In this document: positions 19,807 to 28,575 of the stretch, in pieces
Position numbering within the stretch: the stretch's first letter is position 1
Layout of the letters: every line of letters begins with the position of its first letter
Assembly (NCBI GenBank): GCA_021498125.1
Contig: JAIZWL010000001.1
Location: forward strand, 124,001-188,000
Direction: 5' to 3'
Source: Candidatus Thorarchaeota archaeon
GTDB lineage: Archaea > Asgardarchaeota > Thorarchaeia > Thorarchaeales > Thorarchaeaceae
DNA: 64,000 bases
Translations under genes and position numbers: made by a program
Notes under the pieces: generated by a model
Told to the model about the DNA's origin: nothing
The model's database searches: none
What the model saw: the letters and a program-made list of their open reading frames with translations, nothing else

Positions 19807-20517
19807 ATGAAAAAAAGAATGACTGCCATTCGTTGTGAGGTCTCCGATATTATCAATGGAACTTTTGATAAAGAAGACGGCCCACGAGTGATATCTCCTT
19901 ATGGTGTGGAGATGCGCCGAGTTGCCCTGATTGGATTTGTTGTTGGGCAATACTCGTCTGAAGGGTTTTCAAGTATAACACTTGATGATGGTTCAGGTAC
20001 GATTAGATCAAAGGGTTGGGGTGGTGATGCTCAGGCCCTCAGCTCAATTGCGCAGGGCAGTTTTGTGTTGATCATCGGAAAGATCCGCGAGTATGAAGGT
20101 GAACGATATATCGCTCCTGAGATTATTCGATCCGTAGATGACTCAAATATACTAACTCTGCATAAACTTGAACGATTGCGGACACTACTTCAGCGGAGCG
20201 GTGTTCCTGGAATCGAGTCATCCGGTAGTGAAACAGGTGACATGTCATCTGATAGCGGTCTTGTTGTGGCGACCCCCTCAGCCGAGCCAGATACACCCGC
20301 ACCACCGCCCACTTCTGAGAAGATCTCTTCTACTGCTCCTTTAAGACAACAGATTCTTCAATTTATTAAATCAAAGGATGCCCCTGTTTCTAGCGAAGAG
20401 GTGTTGTCCTATTTTGTCGAAAAAGGATTTCAGAAGAAAGAGCTTACCCATCGTCTTCTTGACCTTTTAGAGGACGGCTCTATTATTGAGGATCCAATCG
20501 GTGTCTTTAGGTGTTAG
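19807..20517 (+). CDS. RPA32-like single-stranded DNA-binding protein
   Basis: About 236 residues: an OB fold (VALIGFVVGQYSSEGFSSITLDDGSGTIRSKGWGGD... cut here; continuing SFVLIIGKIREYEGERYIAPEI, N-terminal 120 residues), a low-complexity Ser/Pro linker, and a C-terminal winged helix (LRQQILQFIKSKDAPVSSEE onward). This order matches the eukaryotic RPA32 subunit and archaeal RPA-associated proteins. It should bind ssDNA or protect it together with a large RPA subunit not found in this window. ATG 19807 is preferred to GTG 19795. It begins about 125 bases after FEN1 and 40 bases before aIF2beta. Confidence 0.78.
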   Translation: MKKRMTAIRCEVSDIINGTFDKEDGPRVISPYGVEMRRVALIGFVVGQYSSEGFSSITLDDGSGTIRSKGWGGDAQALSSIAQGSFVLIIGKIREYEGERYIAPEIIRSVDDSNILTLHKLERLRTLLQRSGVPGIESSGSETGDMSSDSGLVVATPSAEPDTPAPPPTSEKISSTAPLRQQILQFIKSKDAPVSSEEVLSYFVEKGFQKKELTHRLLDLLEDGSIIEDPIGVFRC

Positions 20518-20556
20518 AACAGAAGCTTCAATAGCAAACTATGGTGGAAGATTTGT

Positions 20557-20970
20557 ATGGACGAATACGAGAAGCTGCTTGAACGTGCAAGGTCCCAAGT
20601 GCCAGAGGATGCATTCAAGAGATCTGGGGAACGCTTTCAAGTTCCCAAGGTGCAGATCATGGTTCAGGGCAATAGAAGTATTTGGCAAAATTTCCAGGAG
20701 ATCGTCAACATTCTCAATCGACCTGGTAAAGAAGTCCTGAAGTTTGTGGCTGGTCAACTTGCAACAGCAGGCACTTTCGAGGGCAGTACGGCCGTATTCA
20801 ACGGAAAATTTCCGGCAGAGATCGTCAATGAGGTACTTAATCGCTACATTGAGGCATATGTCATCTGCCCAGTCTGTGGTAGACCTGACACAGCAATTGT
20901 CAAGCATAGTAATGTATACTATCTGAATTGTTCCGCCTGTGGGGCTCGAACATCTATTCGTCCAATATAG
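20557..20970 (+). CDS. eif2b: Translation initiation factor aIF2 beta
   Basis: Beta subunit of the heterotrimeric factor that delivers initiator tRNA. The 137-residue protein contains the alpha-beta core (VQIMVQGNRSIWQNFQEIVNILNRPGKEVLKFVAGQL split: IWQNFQEIVNILNRPGKEVL, then GTFEGSTAVFNGKF) and the C-terminal zinc ribbon CPVCGRPD ... CSACGARTSIRPI. ATG start. The DUF424 gene starts 13 bases after the stop. Length is typical. Confidence 0.95.
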   Translation: MDEYEKLLERARSQVPEDAFKRSGERFQVPKVQIMVQGNRSIWQNFQEIVNILNRPGKEVLKFVAGQLATAGTFEGSTAVFNGKFPAEIVNEVLNRYIEAYVICPVCGRPDTAIVKHSNVYYLNCSACGARTSIRPI

Positions 20971-20983
20971 TTGCGTGAACAAC

Positions 20984-21283
20984 ATGACCTCTGTGTATAT
21001 GCGCGTCCGTGAGACCATAGAACACTATGTTGTTGCGATCTGTGATGAGGACCTGTTAGGTAAGACCCTGACCCAGGGCAGCATCAAATTTACAGTCAGT
21101 GAGGAATTCTATGGTGGCGACTTGGTGGATGTGTCCACGTGCATGACTCATATCAATCGTGCCACTATTGTTAACATGATTGGCAAAGTCACAGTGCAAG
21201 CAGCAATAGATGCAGGAATCGTCCACAAAAATGCAGTCATCTATATAGATGGTCATCCTCATGCTCAATGGGTGCGTCTGTAA
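20984..21283 (+). CDS. DUF424 family protein
   Basis: A conserved archaeal protein of about 100 residues, function unknown: MRVRETIEHYVVAICDEDLL, KFTVSEEFYGGDLVDV, ATIVNMIGKVTVQAAIDAGIV and the end GHPHAQWVRL match the DUF424 pattern. In many archaea it follows the aIF2beta gene, as here, which hints at a translation-related role. ATG 20984 is used; ATG 20999 is also possible. It converges with the DUF134 gene, with only five bases between stops. Confidence 0.8.
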   Translation: MTSVYMRVRETIEHYVVAICDEDLLGKTLTQGSIKFTVSEEFYGGDLVDVSTCMTHINRATIVNMIGKVTVQAAIDAGIVHKNAVIYIDGHPHAQWVRL

Positions 21284-21288
21284 CCGCA

Positions 21289-21729
21289 TCATTTAGTGTC
21301 TTTTTGTTCTTCCTTGTCATCGTCCCAACGTAGCCAACGTATCCGCTTGGATCCACAATTTGGACATGTGTGAGTATTTTCTGCATTAGGATCAATGACC
21401 GCTCCGCAGTCTTGGCAGACAAGCATCCCGCTGCCATCAGAAAGAAGGTACTTTCCTCCCTCGATACGAAGAACACAACCCTGAACAAGTCCCCGCGCGA
21501 TCTTGCCTCGTGCCGAAGAAAGAATTCTGTTAAAGGTTGGTTGGCTCACATTCATCACTGTACTGGCATCGCGTTGACTCATACCTTCATAATCCGCTAA
21601 CCGTATTGCCTCGAACTCGTCAACGGTGATCAGTATCTCTTCCAAGACATTTGCAGGGATTCCTGCTGGCTTGAAGACCTGGACAGAAGGTTCTTGGGAG
21701 ACTCGTCTCCAGCGTTTTCCACGAGGCAT
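21289..21729 (-). CDS. DUF134-type helix-turn-helix and zinc-ribbon protein
   Basis: A 146-residue putative DNA-binding protein. The N-terminal 100 residues show MPRGKRWRRV, then ILITVDEFEAIRLADYEGMS and the sigma-70-like helix-turn-helix QRDASTVMNVSQPTFNRIL, the DUF134 pattern. A C-terminal zinc ribbon (CQDCGAV ... CPNCGSKRI) is added. ATG start. It is divergent from NMD3 with a ~100-base shared upstream region. Regulatory target unknown. Confidence 0.82.
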   Translation of the reverse strand: MPRGKRWRRVSQEPSVQVFKPAGIPANVLEEILITVDEFEAIRLADYEGMSQRDASTVMNVSQPTFNRILSSARGKIARGLVQGCVLRIEGGKYLLSDGSGMLVCQDCGAVIDPNAENTHTCPNCGSKRIRWLRWDDDKEEQKDTK

Positions 21730-21831
21730 AAGTTATTCCATGTTTGCCTACACAAATAGATTCTGTTGTGCGATTTCTTGTCACATTTGCAAGTTGTTTT
21801 AAGTAAAGCCTTCTCAGGGCTGCCGATTGTG

Positions 21832-22923
21832 ATGACCGCACCGTGCTACGTTTGCGGTGCAGAGGCTGTTATCGATGGTCTCTGTGCTGACTGCTATGCA
21901 AAGGCACATCCCCTTATGGCAGTTGATACTCCGCTCACATTGTTGATCTGTCGCCGGTGTGGTGCAGTAAAGGTTGCTGGTGGGTGGCATTCACTTGTTC
22001 CCCGGCCATCTAATGCTGACGATATGCTTGATCGGCAAATCGATGTTCTTCTATCGCGGGAAGTACATCTAAGTAATCCACATATTGAGGTCGGTCTCAC
22101 AGTACTTAATCGTCTGGACCGGGTTCTCATAACGGAGATTGAGGCCACTGGCAGATCCCACCCGGATTTGCCTGTTCATACCGAACGATTACCTCTAGAG
22201 ATACGGCTTCACTATGCCACCTGTGACACTTGTGGTATGATGAGTGGGGGATACTACGAATCAATCTTACAGATACGTGCAGATGGACGTTCCATGACGG
22301 ATGAAGAAGTCGATCAGATTGTTGAAATCGTCACGCAACGAACAATTGCGGAATATGGCAAGGATGTCAAGGCTTTCGTCACAGGAACCTCCCGTACCAA
22401 ATATGGAATCGACTTCCAAATAGGTTCGGAGCATCTCTCTCGTAAAATTGCTGATGAACTTGAGTCACTATTTCTTGCGGAGCGTAAAGAGAATTACAAG
22501 CTTGTCACTCAAGACCGCGGTGGCAAACGAAAATACCGTGTGACCATTCTCTTACGATTGCCACGGTATCATCAGGGTGACTTCATTAGCGTTTCAGACC
22601 ATCCCTGTTGGATTCTCTCTCTTGGTAAGGGTGGGGTGAGCTGTTTTGATCTGGTCGAGCAGTCTAGATTTACGGTGGGTCCACGTAGTGCCAAATGGCG
22701 GACTATTCAATATCTGGGCTCTGCGAGCGATTTTCGTGAATTCAGTGTTATCGCAAAAGGCTACAATCAGCCTTATCACCTGATGGACTCGGTCACATTC
22801 GAGACCATTGAAGTTGAGGCGACTGAATCTCTCTCATCTGTGCAAGTGGGTGACACAGTACGGGCATTTCCATATGAAGGGAAACTATTTTTCTTACCAC
22901 CACAAGAATTCATAGACGAATGA
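21832..22923 (+). CDS. nmd3: NMD3 family 60S/50S export-adaptor homologue
   Basis: Archaeal homologue of eukaryotic Nmd3, which binds the large ribosomal subunit during late assembly. The N-terminus has treble zinc motifs (CYVCGAE, LCADC, CRRCGA, CDTCGMMSGGYYE), followed by RADGRSMTDEEVDQIVEIV, a segment with FVTGTSRTKYGIDFQIGS and SHLSRKIADEL, then a beta-rich C-terminus (SL domain-like, YRVTILLRLPRY). ATG 21832 gives MTAPCYVCG; longer forms have no family similarity. 363 residues is usual for archaeal NMD3. Neighbouring translation factor genes fit the role. Confidence 0.9.
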   Translation: MTAPCYVCGAEAVIDGLCADCYAKAHPLMAVDTPLTLLICRRCGAVKVAGGWHSLVPRPSNADDMLDRQIDVLLSREVHLSNPHIEVGLTVLNRLDRVLITEIEATGRSHPDLPVHTERLPLEIRLHYATCDTCGMMSGGYYESILQIRADGRSMTDEEVDQIVEIVTQRTIAEYGKDVKAFVTGTSRTKYGIDFQIGSEHLSRKIADELESLFLAERKENYKLVTQDRGGKRKYRVTILLRLPRYHQGDFISVSDHPCWILSLGKGGVSCFDLVEQSRFTVGPRSAKWRTIQYLGSASDFREFSVIAKGYNQPYHLMDSVTFETIEVEATESLSSVQVGDTVRAFPYEGKLFFLPPQEFIDE

Positions 22924-23011
22924 TTTTACCTTTCAATACGCTTAAATGGTTGTGCCGAGAGTTCTTCTCTATAGGCCTTTAATTTAGACTTAATTTACAC
23001 GGAGGATTATT

Positions 23012-23332
23012 TTGGCACGAGGTAGAAGACCCACACCCAATCCAGATGCACCAGTTCGAGTACGTACTCCTAATCGTGATGATGGCGAGATGTTCGCTTT
23101 TATTATTCAGATGCTAGGACATGATAGGGTCCGTGTCCGCTGCGAAGATGGTGAGATTAGAATTGGACGAATCATCGGGAAGTTCAAGAAACGAATCTGG
23201 TTGCGTATTGGTGACCTAGTTCTCATTGTTCCATGGGACTTCCAGACGGATGAAAAATGCGATGTAGTATGGCGATACCGTAACAATGAGGTCGATTGGC
23301 TTCAACGCCATGGTGTTCTCAAGACGTTTTGA
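23012..23332 (+). CDS. eif1a: Translation initiation factor aIF1A
   Basis: Occupies the ribosomal A site during initiation. The 106-residue S1/OB fold protein contains EMFAFIIQMLGHDRVRVRCEDG, RIGRIIGKFKKRIWLRIGD and LVLIVPWDFQTDEKCDVVWRY, unmistakable aIF1A. It begins at TTG 23012, six bases after GGAGG (23001-23005). A T-rich stretch follows the stop and may terminate transcription before rio1, although the next gene is 76 bases away and could still be co-transcribed. Confidence 0.96.
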   Translation: MARGRRPTPNPDAPVRVRTPNRDDGEMFAFIIQMLGHDRVRVRCEDGEIRIGRIIGKFKKRIWLRIGDLVLIVPWDFQTDEKCDVVWRYRNNEVDWLQRHGVLKTF

Positions 23333-23408
23333 ACATCAGAGCCTTTTTCTAAATACACATCTATTAATTCGTGCAGACGAATTTCTGTGATAGTGAAGGT
23401 GCTATTTC

Positions 23409-24191
23409 ATGAAGCGAGTAGAGACAAAACGAAAGCGAATCGAATCCGAATTTGAACGGCGCAAGCTAAAGCGTCGGCATGATTCAGACGAGTTCAAAGT
23501 AGTCGAGGGTGTAATTGATACAGCCACCCTTAAGACTCTCTACAAGCTACTCAATCGTGGTGTGCTCTCTGCGCTTCATGGTGCAATAAGCACCGGAAAA
23601 GAGGCAAATGTCTACTATGGCATAGATTCTGATGGTGCTCCTGTTGCAGTGAAGATCTACAGAGTCACAACCGCCGAGTCTGACTATATGCTGGAATATA
23701 TTTTGAGCGATCCGCGATTCCAGCATGTCAAGCGAAAATCACGGTCTCTTATACCACTGTGGGCCCTGAAAGAGTTCAAGAATTTATTGCGTTACCACGA
23801 AGCAGGGATACGCGTCCCGCGCCCGATCGATATAGCACGTAATATTGTCGTGATGGAATTCATAGGCGACCTTGAGACTGGCCTTCCGGCCCCTCTGCTA
23901 AAGGATGTACGGCTCTCTGATCCTTCTGAAGTATTCAACAAGATTATCGATATGATTGAGATGGGTGTTCGTAAGGCGAACTTAGTGCATGCGGATTTGA
24001 GTGCCTATAACATACTGTGGTTGGGCGAGCCTATCTTTATTGATGTATCACAATCGGTCTTGATGGAGCATGATAAGGCCCGTTTGTATCTATATCGTGA
24101 TATTCAAAACATTACGGCCTACTTCCAGAAGCTTGGTGTTGAAACAGAGGATCCCCGGACGATATTTGATTACATTCTCTCAGGTGAATAA
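23409..24191 (+). CDS. rio1: RIO1-type serine/threonine protein kinase
   Basis: Atypical kinase needed for small ribosomal subunit maturation. The 260-residue protein has GAISTGKEANVYYG (P-loop-like), the lysine in VAVKIYRV, the catalytic loop VHADLSAYNILW and the metal-binding IFIDVSQSV. The N-terminal arginine/lysine-rich tail is usual for RIO1. Its TAA stop overlaps the ATG of the next gene by one base (TAATG), indicating coupled translation with Dim2. Confidence 0.95.
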   Translation: MKRVETKRKRIESEFERRKLKRRHDSDEFKVVEGVIDTATLKTLYKLLNRGVLSALHGAISTGKEANVYYGIDSDGAPVAVKIYRVTTAESDYMLEYILSDPRFQHVKRKSRSLIPLWALKEFKNLLRYHEAGIRVPRPIDIARNIVVMEFIGDLETGLPAPLLKDVRLSDPSEVFNKIIDMIEMGVRKANLVHADLSAYNILWLGEPIFIDVSQSVLMEHDKARLYLYRDIQNITAYFQKLGVETEDPRTIFDYILSGE

Positions 24192-24760
24192 TGATGTCAA
24201 TGCAAGAGATTGTGCGTGTGCCTGTTGATCGGGTCGGCGTGATTATTGGTCATAATGGACGTGTCAAAAAGCGGATTGAAAAACTGACTAATGTCCAACT
24301 AGAAATTACTGCGGAGGGTGTGGTCTCTATCACTGGGTCTCCCGATCCTGAGGACCCCATTCTGATCTGGAAGGCTCGCGATATCGTACGTGCTATTGGT
24401 CGCGGTTTTAGCCCTCACAATGCTTTATCTCTCATAGATGAGGACGCACGGTTGCTTGTCATCTCTTTACGAGAGCTTGTTGGTACATCCCCTTCGCAAA
24501 TTCGTCGGGTTGCGGGTCGTATTATTGGGGAGCATGGGCGTACTCGCCGTGTCATTGAGGAAATTACTGATACTAAGATCTCCATCTATGGTCGTACCGT
24601 TTCTCTCATAGGTTCTGACCCTGGGCTTGACTATGCTCAACGTGCTGTTCAAATGTTGATAGATGGCGCCCCTCATAATGCCGTCTATCGTTATCTTGAG
24701 CGAATGCGCCGTGAGATCAATAGGATGCGTCTAGAGCTTTGGGACTCTGATGTTCAATAA
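24191..24760 (+). CDS. dim2: KH-domain RNA-binding protein Dim2/Pno1
   Basis: Ribosome assembly factor that binds near the 3' end of 16S rRNA. Two KH domains: RVGVIIGHNGRVKKRIEKLT (first) and RRVAGRIIGEHGRTRRVIEE with ITDTKISIYGRTVSLIGS (second), each with the GxxG loop. 189 residues fits the archaeal family. It is translationally coupled to the upstream RIO kinase, its physical neighbour across archaea. Confidence 0.93.
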   Translation: MMSMQEIVRVPVDRVGVIIGHNGRVKKRIEKLTNVQLEITAEGVVSITGSPDPEDPILIWKARDIVRAIGRGFSPHNALSLIDEDARLLVISLRELVGTSPSQIRRVAGRIIGEHGRTRRVIEEITDTKISIYGRTVSLIGSDPGLDYAQRAVQMLIDGAPHNAVYRYLERMRREINRMRLELWDSDVQ

Positions 24761-24806
24761 TACGCCGACTCTAATACTTCTATACAATTAGGATATTTGG
24801 TCTGCA

Positions 24807-26318
24807 ATGGCACACCGGGACTCGGACAAATTTAGCAGCATCTCTCCCGCAGAGTTCTTCTACAGAAATCGTCAGATGGCGGGATTCGGAAATCCCACTC
24901 AGGCGCTCTTTTCTACAGTACGCGAACTAGTAGAAAACAGTCTTGATGCCTGTGAAGAGATATCCGTTGCTCCACTGGTGCACATCACAATCTCGCGCAT
25001 TGATATTGGTATTTACAGAGTGATGGTTTCAGATAACGGCATTGGAATCCCTGCTGCAAATGTGCCGGAATCCTTTGGTCGAGTTCTCTACGGGAGTAAA
25101 TATGACATTAGACAGCGTCGCGGCACCTTTGGGCTCGGTGTGACAATGGCAGTCCTCTATGGGCAAATGACTACTAACAGGCCAACTCGCATTCATACAC
25201 AGCAGGGTCTATCCGGCGGTCGCTCTTTCAAGGTGTTCATTGATATCGAGTCGAATCGACCAGTTGTGGACGAGTCTATCGCCCTTGATAGGCCCACCTC
25301 TGGGACGACTGTTTCAATTGATCTAAAGGCCGATTTGCGCCGCTCCAAAGAACGCATTATTGACTACATCAAACTTACATCTATAGGATCGCCCCATGCA
25401 AAATTGGTCTTACAGATCGAAGACGATCCTCCATTGACTGTGGGCCCATGGGTCAATAAACTTCCTCGGCCCCCCTCTTCTGTACTGCCTCACCCTCGTG
25501 CTGCTGATGTGGAATTCTTGAAGCGTCTGGTCATGAGAAGTAGTGATCTAACTTTGAACGAGTTCCTAATACGCTCATTCCAACAGGTGGGTATTCGTAC
25601 TGCTGGACGAATTTTGCGTTTCATAGGTCTGGATCCAAGACGATTAGCTCATTCACTAACACGAGACGAATTGGTCACCCTTAGCAGCACCCTACGGAAC
25701 TTTGATGGTTTTACTCGGCCCGATAGTGCCTGTCTCAGCCCCATTGGTAAGGATCATTTTATTGCTGCGCTTAATGGTCTTGTTACTCCGCAACAGATCG
25801 TTTACTCTACAAAGGGGCCTTTGGAATGGTCTGGAAATCCCTTCATTATCGAAGGGGCGCTCATTATTGCCTCCACTCATCGTAGTGCCAATGATGTTCC
25901 TGATCTGGTTCGTTTTGCTAATCGTGTTCCGCTGTTATACGATGCAGGGGACGATCTTCTCACCAAGGTTCTGAAGCAGGTCTCTTGGAATCGTTATGGA
26001 ATCTTTGATCTTGGGCCTCCAATTTTGTTTATTCACTTGTGTTCGACGCGAATACCGTATCGAGCAGCTGGTAAACAATCGATCGCGCATATTCCCGAGA
26101 TAGAGGTGGCGACGCTGGCACTCTTCCGAGAGCTTGGACGTAAGATGGGTCGTCATTCTCGTAAACATAGGTTGGCCTCTCGCGACCTGCGGAAACGGCG
26201 CGAGTTTGAACGAATGTTTCAATTGGTTGTGCGTTTTGGTGCCGAACTTGCAGAATGCACCCCTCCCTCCATTGATCCATTGGTTCGATCCCTCTTCGAG
26301 GTGAATGACGATGAGTGA
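24807..26318 (+). CDS. top6B: DNA topoisomerase VI subunit B
   Basis: ATPase subunit of type IIB topoisomerase. GHKL motifs are present: VRELVENSLDACEE, MVSDNGIGIP, RRGTFGLGVTMAVLYGQM and SGTTVSIDLKADL. A helix-two-turn-helix region follows (RIAGR-type; GIRTAGRILRFIGLDPRRLA), then the transducer domain with IYSTKGPLEWSGNPFIIE. At 503 residues it is slightly short compared with Saccharolobus but similar to several euryarchaeal forms. Its end overlaps the start of subunit A. Confidence 0.96.
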   Translation: MAHRDSDKFSSISPAEFFYRNRQMAGFGNPTQALFSTVRELVENSLDACEEISVAPLVHITISRIDIGIYRVMVSDNGIGIPAANVPESFGRVLYGSKYDIRQRRGTFGLGVTMAVLYGQMTTNRPTRIHTQQGLSGGRSFKVFIDIESNRPVVDESIALDRPTSGTTVSIDLKADLRRSKERIIDYIKLTSIGSPHAKLVLQIEDDPPLTVGPWVNKLPRPPSSVLPHPRAADVEFLKRLVMRSSDLTLNEFLIRSFQQVGIRTAGRILRFIGLDPRRLAHSLTRDELVTLSSTLRNFDGFTRPDSACLSPIGKDHFIAALNGLVTPQQIVYSTKGPLEWSGNPFIIEGALIIASTHRSANDVPDLVRFANRVPLLYDAGDDLLTKVLKQVSWNRYGIFDLGPPILFIHLCSTRIPYRAAGKQSIAHIPEIEVATLALFRELGRKMGRHSRKHRLASRDLRKRREFERMFQLVVRFGAELAECTPPSIDPLVRSLFEVNDDE

Positions 26319-27363
26319 ACGTGATACTGCAATTGAACGCCTCCGAAGCCTTGGGGTCAATATAATCTCAAAGATTCAACAGGACACTTTTCCCAAGATT
26401 GAACTGCCTGATAGAGGTACCTCGAACATTGTTTTTGATACAGAGAAGAATCAATTTGTTCTAGGCCCAGCTACATCTGTACGAGACTCGAGTAATCTCC
26501 GCCACATACGAAGCTTTACGCAGCTTCTATGGGTTGCCTCATATGCAAAGAAACTTCTCAAGTCCGGGCGCACAAGTTCTCTTCGTGACCTTTACTATTC
26601 AAGTGAGGCATTTGGAATATCCTTCAAAGACCAAGCGGAATCGGATCGAATAGTTGCTGATTTAGAATGTGTAGTTGGTCTGGCTCGTGAAGACTTCGGT
26701 ATCTTTCCTGAGGAGCATTCTTCTATCTATGGTCCTGTGATCATGCGTTATACCGTTGCAGGTTATCAGGGTCGAGAGATTGATCTGACAATTAGTCCTG
26801 ATGGTCTTCCTATAGGTCCGGCATTGGTGACAGCCGATCCCATTCATACTGATGCAAGAATAATACTTGCAGTCGAATCGGGGGGTATGTTCTCACGTTT
26901 GATTGAGACCAATGCATGGAAGAAGTTTCACGCCATACTTGTACATTTGGGTGGACAGGCACCCCGCTCTACCCGGCGATTAATGCGGCGTCTTCACGAC
27001 TCTCTCAAATTGCCTGTTTTCATATTTACTGATGGTGATCCTTGGGGGATGCATATTGCCCGGGTGATAATCTCCGGCAGTGCTAATGCAGCTCATGTTG
27101 AAGGATTGACTGTACCTGACGCTCAATGGATTGGTGTCACACCCTCTGATATCACAAAGTATGGTCTTCCGACCGAACCTATGAACGATGCTGATCTTCG
27201 TCGTTTAGATGAGCTGGCACGCGACCCTCGATATTCCGATGATGAATGTCAGGCGCAAATTCGTGCCTTTCGCCAACTTCGTCAAAAGGCCGAGCAACAG
27301 GCCTTTAGCAGGCATGGGATTGATTTTGTAGTGGATCAATATTTGCCTGCGAAGTTACATTAG
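26305..27363 (+). CDS. top6A: DNA topoisomerase VI subunit A (Spo11 family)
   Basis: DNA-cleaving subunit. The winged-helix domain has the catalytic tyrosine in SLRDLYYSSEAFGISF (either Tyr of the pair). The Toprim domain shows ILAVESGGMFSRL (metal-binding Glu) and FTDGDPWGMHIARVI (DxD). ATG 26305 overlaps the subunit B stop by 14 bases; an ATG two codons later is equally possible. 352 residues, normal length. Its stop overlaps that of the convergent glycosyltransferase gene. Confidence 0.96.
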   Translation: MTMSERDTAIERLRSLGVNIISKIQQDTFPKIELPDRGTSNIVFDTEKNQFVLGPATSVRDSSNLRHIRSFTQLLWVASYAKKLLKSGRTSSLRDLYYSSEAFGISFKDQAESDRIVADLECVVGLAREDFGIFPEEHSSIYGPVIMRYTVAGYQGREIDLTISPDGLPIGPALVTADPIHTDARIILAVESGGMFSRLIETNAWKKFHAILVHLGGQAPRSTRRLMRRLHDSLKLPVFIFTDGDPWGMHIARVIISGSANAAHVEGLTVPDAQWIGVTPSDITKYGLPTEPMNDADLRRLDELARDPRYSDDECQAQIRAFRQLRQKAEQQAFSRHGIDFVVDQYLPAKLH

Positions 27364-28412
27364 ATCCAGCCTATGCCAAGTGGTATGCCTATCAACAATA
27401 CAGCCACGGCGCCATACGCAACTATTGCCTGAATTAACCACAGTAGACGAACATTTCGTTTCTCATCAATTCGCATGAAATGCGGTAAGACCCAATACAT
27501 GGTGAACGGCCCCACTACCGATAGCGTTCCATCCTCACGAGGGGTTGCAAATTTTTGATATTCGATGCCTGTTCTCTTAACGTATAATTTGTAGATGATG
27601 AACAGGATAAAGTTGATCCCGAATGGGAAATAGAGAATGATTGCCATTCTGTCCATGTTTCCAAGTATCAACGCGGCCGCAATTGTTGCTCCAATCGGTA
27701 ATCTCCCCACATCACCGGGAAGTACTCTTGCAGGGAACTTGTTGAATATTAAAAATGCCAGAGTGGCACCAAGTAGTGCTCCTGCAATGATTCCTGCATC
27801 GAAATTGGTCGATGACATACTCTCATGCGAGAAAAATGGTGAGAACAGCACAAAGAGAATTATCGCAGATGAATTGATTGCCGCCAGTCCTGATTCAAGA
27901 CCATTCATACCACCATACATGTTTGTAGAATCAATGATGAATGTCATCAGGAGTGGAATCACAACTAAGGGGTAAATAATCCCCAGATTAATCGTACCTA
28001 TGAACGGAATGCTCATTGTTGAGGTTCCCACTTGCATTGCCGCCATTGGGATAGATGCAATTAGTGGTAAGATGATCTTTGTTCTATTTCTAAAGTCAAA
28101 GTCGTCATCAAGCTGACCGATAAGTCCAGCCATCAGAATGGACACTAGTGCGGCCAGTAACCCCGGATTAACGCTTCCATTTCCAAGTGTTGTTGCTCCG
28201 ATTATGATTAGTAACGATGTGACGATTGCGAAGAGCACCACAAATCCCGCGCCTTTTGCGACTTCCGGCTTCTCTATCTTATGGACATCGGTGCCAGTGA
28301 TCCCCTTTTCCTTGAGCATTTTAATGGTGTTCGGCATTGTCAATAATACAATAATGAATGCAATGATCCCTGTTGCAATGATCAACAACAATCTTGGCTC
28401 ACTCCGGGCCAC
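27360..28412 (-). CDS. MraY/Alg7-like UDP-GlcNAc-1-phosphate transferase (GPT family)
   Basis: Membrane enzyme expected to transfer GlcNAc-1-phosphate from UDP-GlcNAc to dolichyl phosphate, the first step in lipid-linked glycan assembly. Ten or so helices; the key family motifs are GLIGQLDDDFDFRNRTKI (the DDxxD motif), NMYGGMNGLESGL (NxxxxxNGLE) and LPGDVGRLPIGA (the GDxG motif). The start is GTG 28412; a TATA-like CTATAAAA lies about 22 bases upstream, so the mRNA is nearly leaderless. It is divergently arranged with the ribophorin I-like gene across a perfect inverted repeat. MraY-type, WecA-type or AglH enzymes are alternatives; the sugar is unproven. Confidence 0.85.
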   Translation of the reverse strand: MARSEPRLLLIIATGIIAFIIVLLTMPNTIKMLKEKGITGTDVHKIEKPEVAKGAGFVVLFAIVTSLLIIIGATTLGNGSVNPGLLAALVSILMAGLIGQLDDDFDFRNRTKIILPLIASIPMAAMQVGTSTMSIPFIGTINLGIIYPLVVIPLLMTFIIDSTNMYGGMNGLESGLAAINSSAIILFVLFSPFFSHESMSSTNFDAGIIAGALLGATLAFLIFNKFPARVLPGDVGRLPIGATIAAALILGNMDRMAIILYFPFGINFILFIIYKLYVKRTGIEYQKFATPREDGTLSVVGPFTMYWVLPHFMRIDEKRNVRLLWLIQAIVAYGAVAVLLIGIPLGIGWI

Positions 28413-28434
28413 TCGGATAACGTCGTGTCATTTT

Positions 28435-28486
28435 ATAGTTTCGGAGCGACGCCTGACCAGTACAGCCCTTAATCCTCCGAAACTAT
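28435..28486. promoter_or_regulatory. Twin divergent promoters formed by a perfect 12-bp inverted repeat
   Basis: ATAGTTTCGGAG (28435-28446) and its exact reverse complement CTCCGAAACTAT (28475-28486), 28 bases apart. Each arm reads CTCCGAAACTAT followed by AT-rich sequence (AAAA or TTTA) toward one of the two divergent genes, so each resembles a BRE plus TATA box pointing outwards. The positions fit TATA to start distances of archaeal promoters, giving a near-leaderless message for the transferase gene. Common control of both glycosylation-related genes is inferred. Confidence 0.65.
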
Positions 28487-28575
28487 TTTAACTGCCCTGA
28501 ATGCTGGGGCGCAGCGTTTGCAGTACAATCCATACTCTACTTTAGAGAAACCAACGTATTGCATCAGGGTGATAC

